Source: Elusimicrobia bacterium RIFCSPLOWO2_01_FULL_59_12 (GTDB lineage: Bacteria; Elusimicrobiota; Elusimicrobia; 2-01-FULL-59-12). From it: DNA of 6,634 bases. The stretch lies in NCBI GenBank assembly GCA_001800075.1, contig MGUR01000034.1:1288-7921 (forward strand). The letters run 5' to 3'. Numbering within the stretch: the first letter of the stretch is position 1; each line of letters opens with the position of its first letter. The notes beneath the pieces are model-generated. The model had not been told where the DNA came from. It worked only from the letters and a program-made list of their open reading frames with translations, and ran no database searches. The position numbers and the translations under genes are program-made. Shown here in pieces: positions 6,382-6,634 of this stretch.

Positions 6382-6409
6382 AAAACGGTCGCCGGACGCC
6401 CGGCGACCG
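6382..6409 (-). terminator. Attenuator-like terminator hairpin in the toxin operon leader
   Basis: On the minus strand a perfect 10-bp GC-rich stem, CGGTCGCCGG / CCGGCGACCG, with a 4-nt loop (6386-6409) is followed directly by TTTT (6382-6385). It lies downstream of the promoter at 6426-6454 and upstream of the toxin ribosome site, so it would stop or pause transcripts before they reach the toxin. The U-run is short (four), so termination may be partial. No U-run follows the stem on the plus strand. Confidence 0.5.
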
Positions 6410-6425
6410 CACCGAAGGCGCTTCA

Positions 6426-6454
6426 ATGATAGGGGTAATTGACATATTTGTCAA
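6426..6454 (-). promoter_or_regulatory. Promoter of the AbiEii-AbiEi operon
   Basis: The minus-strand -35 is the perfect consensus TTGACA (6449-6454). The spacer is exactly 17 bp, and the -10 is TATCAT (6426-6431, 5/6 match). Transcription would start near 6419-6422, giving a leader of about 80 nt. The -35 box and most of the spacer lie within the palindrome at 6435-6458, so a protein bound there would block polymerase. Confidence 0.72.
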
Positions 6455-6458
6455 TTAC
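6435..6458. promoter_or_regulatory. Perfect palindromic operator overlapping the toxin promoter
   Basis: The arms GTAATTGACA (6435-6444) and TGTCAATTAC (6449-6458) are exact reverse complements around a TATT spacer. The site overlaps the -35 and spacer of the minus-strand promoter. AbiEi-type antitoxins are known to repress their own operons through inverted repeats, so this is the likely binding site. Symmetry also places a TTGACA on the plus strand (6439-6444) with an AT-rich ATATAT 17 bp further on, so rightward transcription is conceivable. Confidence 0.7.
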
Positions 6459-6634
6459 TTAATATATGCTCAGGTGAATCCGAGAATTAGGGTCAGGCAT
6501 GAAAGAGTGGGACGTTCGTCGTACAACTCTCGTTTTCTCACGCCTGACCCCATCCAGGATACACGTCCCCCCGCGCTGATACCTGGCCTCCCAGGTCCCC
6601 TCCGGAAACTTCCCTTCCTTAAAGAGGTTGGTCC
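6459..6634 (-). CDS. C-terminal remnant of an unidentified protein, open at the window edge
   Basis: The minus-strand frame is open from the right edge to a TAA at 6459-6461, about 58 codons, with no start in view. Its first part (TNLFKEGKFPEGTWEARYQR, then GGTCILDG) has a protein-like residue mix. The second part (VRREKTRVVRRTSHSFMPDP, then NSRIHLSIY) is mostly encoded by the inverted repeat at 6490-6550. I read this as a gene tail possibly altered by insertion of a REP-like element, but a chance open frame of this length is also possible. I do not recognise the family. The stop lies directly beside the operator palindrome at 6435-6458. Confidence 0.3.
   Translation of the reverse strand, partial: TNLFKEGKFPEGTWEARYQRGGTCILDGVRREKTRVVRRTSHSFMPDPNSRIHLSIY
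6490..6550. repeat. REP-like inverted repeat (61 bp)
   Basis: The arms GGGTCAGGCATGA (6490-6502) and TCACGCCTGACCC (6538-6550) are reverse complements except for one position; the outer 9 bp are perfect. The interior has further short complementarity (AGAGT at 6504-6508 with ACTCT at 6526-6530). No target duplication is visible outside the arms. GGGTCAGGC-type palindromes of this size resemble the short hairpin elements mobilised by Y1/REP-associated tyrosine transposases; that link is from memory and no transposase lies in the window. Confidence 0.55.

Noticed and set aside
1..6634. CRISPR array, tRNA or rRNA genes, complete insertion sequence
   Set aside because: I looked for regularly spaced direct repeats, cloverleaf arms with a TTC loop, and transposase motifs, and saw none. 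The repeats found are inverted and isolated.

Overview
This is a GC-rich bacterial window in which every gene I can support lies on the minus strand, so it reads from right (6634) to left (1). The reading order is: C-terminal tail of an unidentified gene (edge) > AbiEii-type toxin > AbiEi-type antitoxin > ilvD > polX > vapB > vapC > nth. I see no tRNA, rRNA or CRISPR array. The lineage cannot be named from this stretch. The gene set (short Cys-rich IlvD, PolX with an intact PHP domain, PIN/RHH and AbiE modules) and the weak Shine-Dalgarno signals fit many bacteria, including uncultivated ones.

Right-hand accessory region (about 4947-6634). The window edge holds an open frame with no visible start. 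It ends at 6459 and is crossed by a 61-bp REP-like inverted repeat (6490-6550). Next comes a well-formed promoter (TTGACA, 17 bp, TATCAT) whose -35 box lies inside a perfect 10+4+10 bp palindrome, a likely operator. The leader then carries a 10-bp GC stem followed by TTTT, which looks like an attenuator, and a perfect AAGGAGG ribosome site. The genes that follow are an AbiEii/AbiGii nucleotidyltransferase toxin and its AbiEi antitoxin, overlapping as ATGA. The toxin comes first, the reverse of the classical AbiE order. This block is visibly AT-richer than the genes to its left.

Core region (1418-4918). ilvD (dihydroxy-acid dehydratase, branched-chain amino acid synthesis) begins 28 nt after the antitoxin and has no convincing promoter of its own. 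It is followed by a double-hairpin intergenic repeat (3147-3230) and then polX, a family X DNA polymerase for gap-filling repair.

Left-hand region (10-1409). A compact operon has its promoter immediately after polX. It encodes a ribbon-helix-helix antitoxin, a PIN-domain toxin of VapC type, and endonuclease III (nth). The three genes are separated by 2 and 4 nt, so a base-excision-repair enzyme is tied to a toxin-antitoxin transcript. The first 9 bases of the window match part of the 3147-3230 repeat.

Functionally the window mixes two repair enzymes (PolX, Nth) and one biosynthetic enzyme with two unrelated toxin-antitoxin modules. The least explained parts are the regulatory region at 6341-6470 and the reversed AbiE pair wired directly into ilvD.
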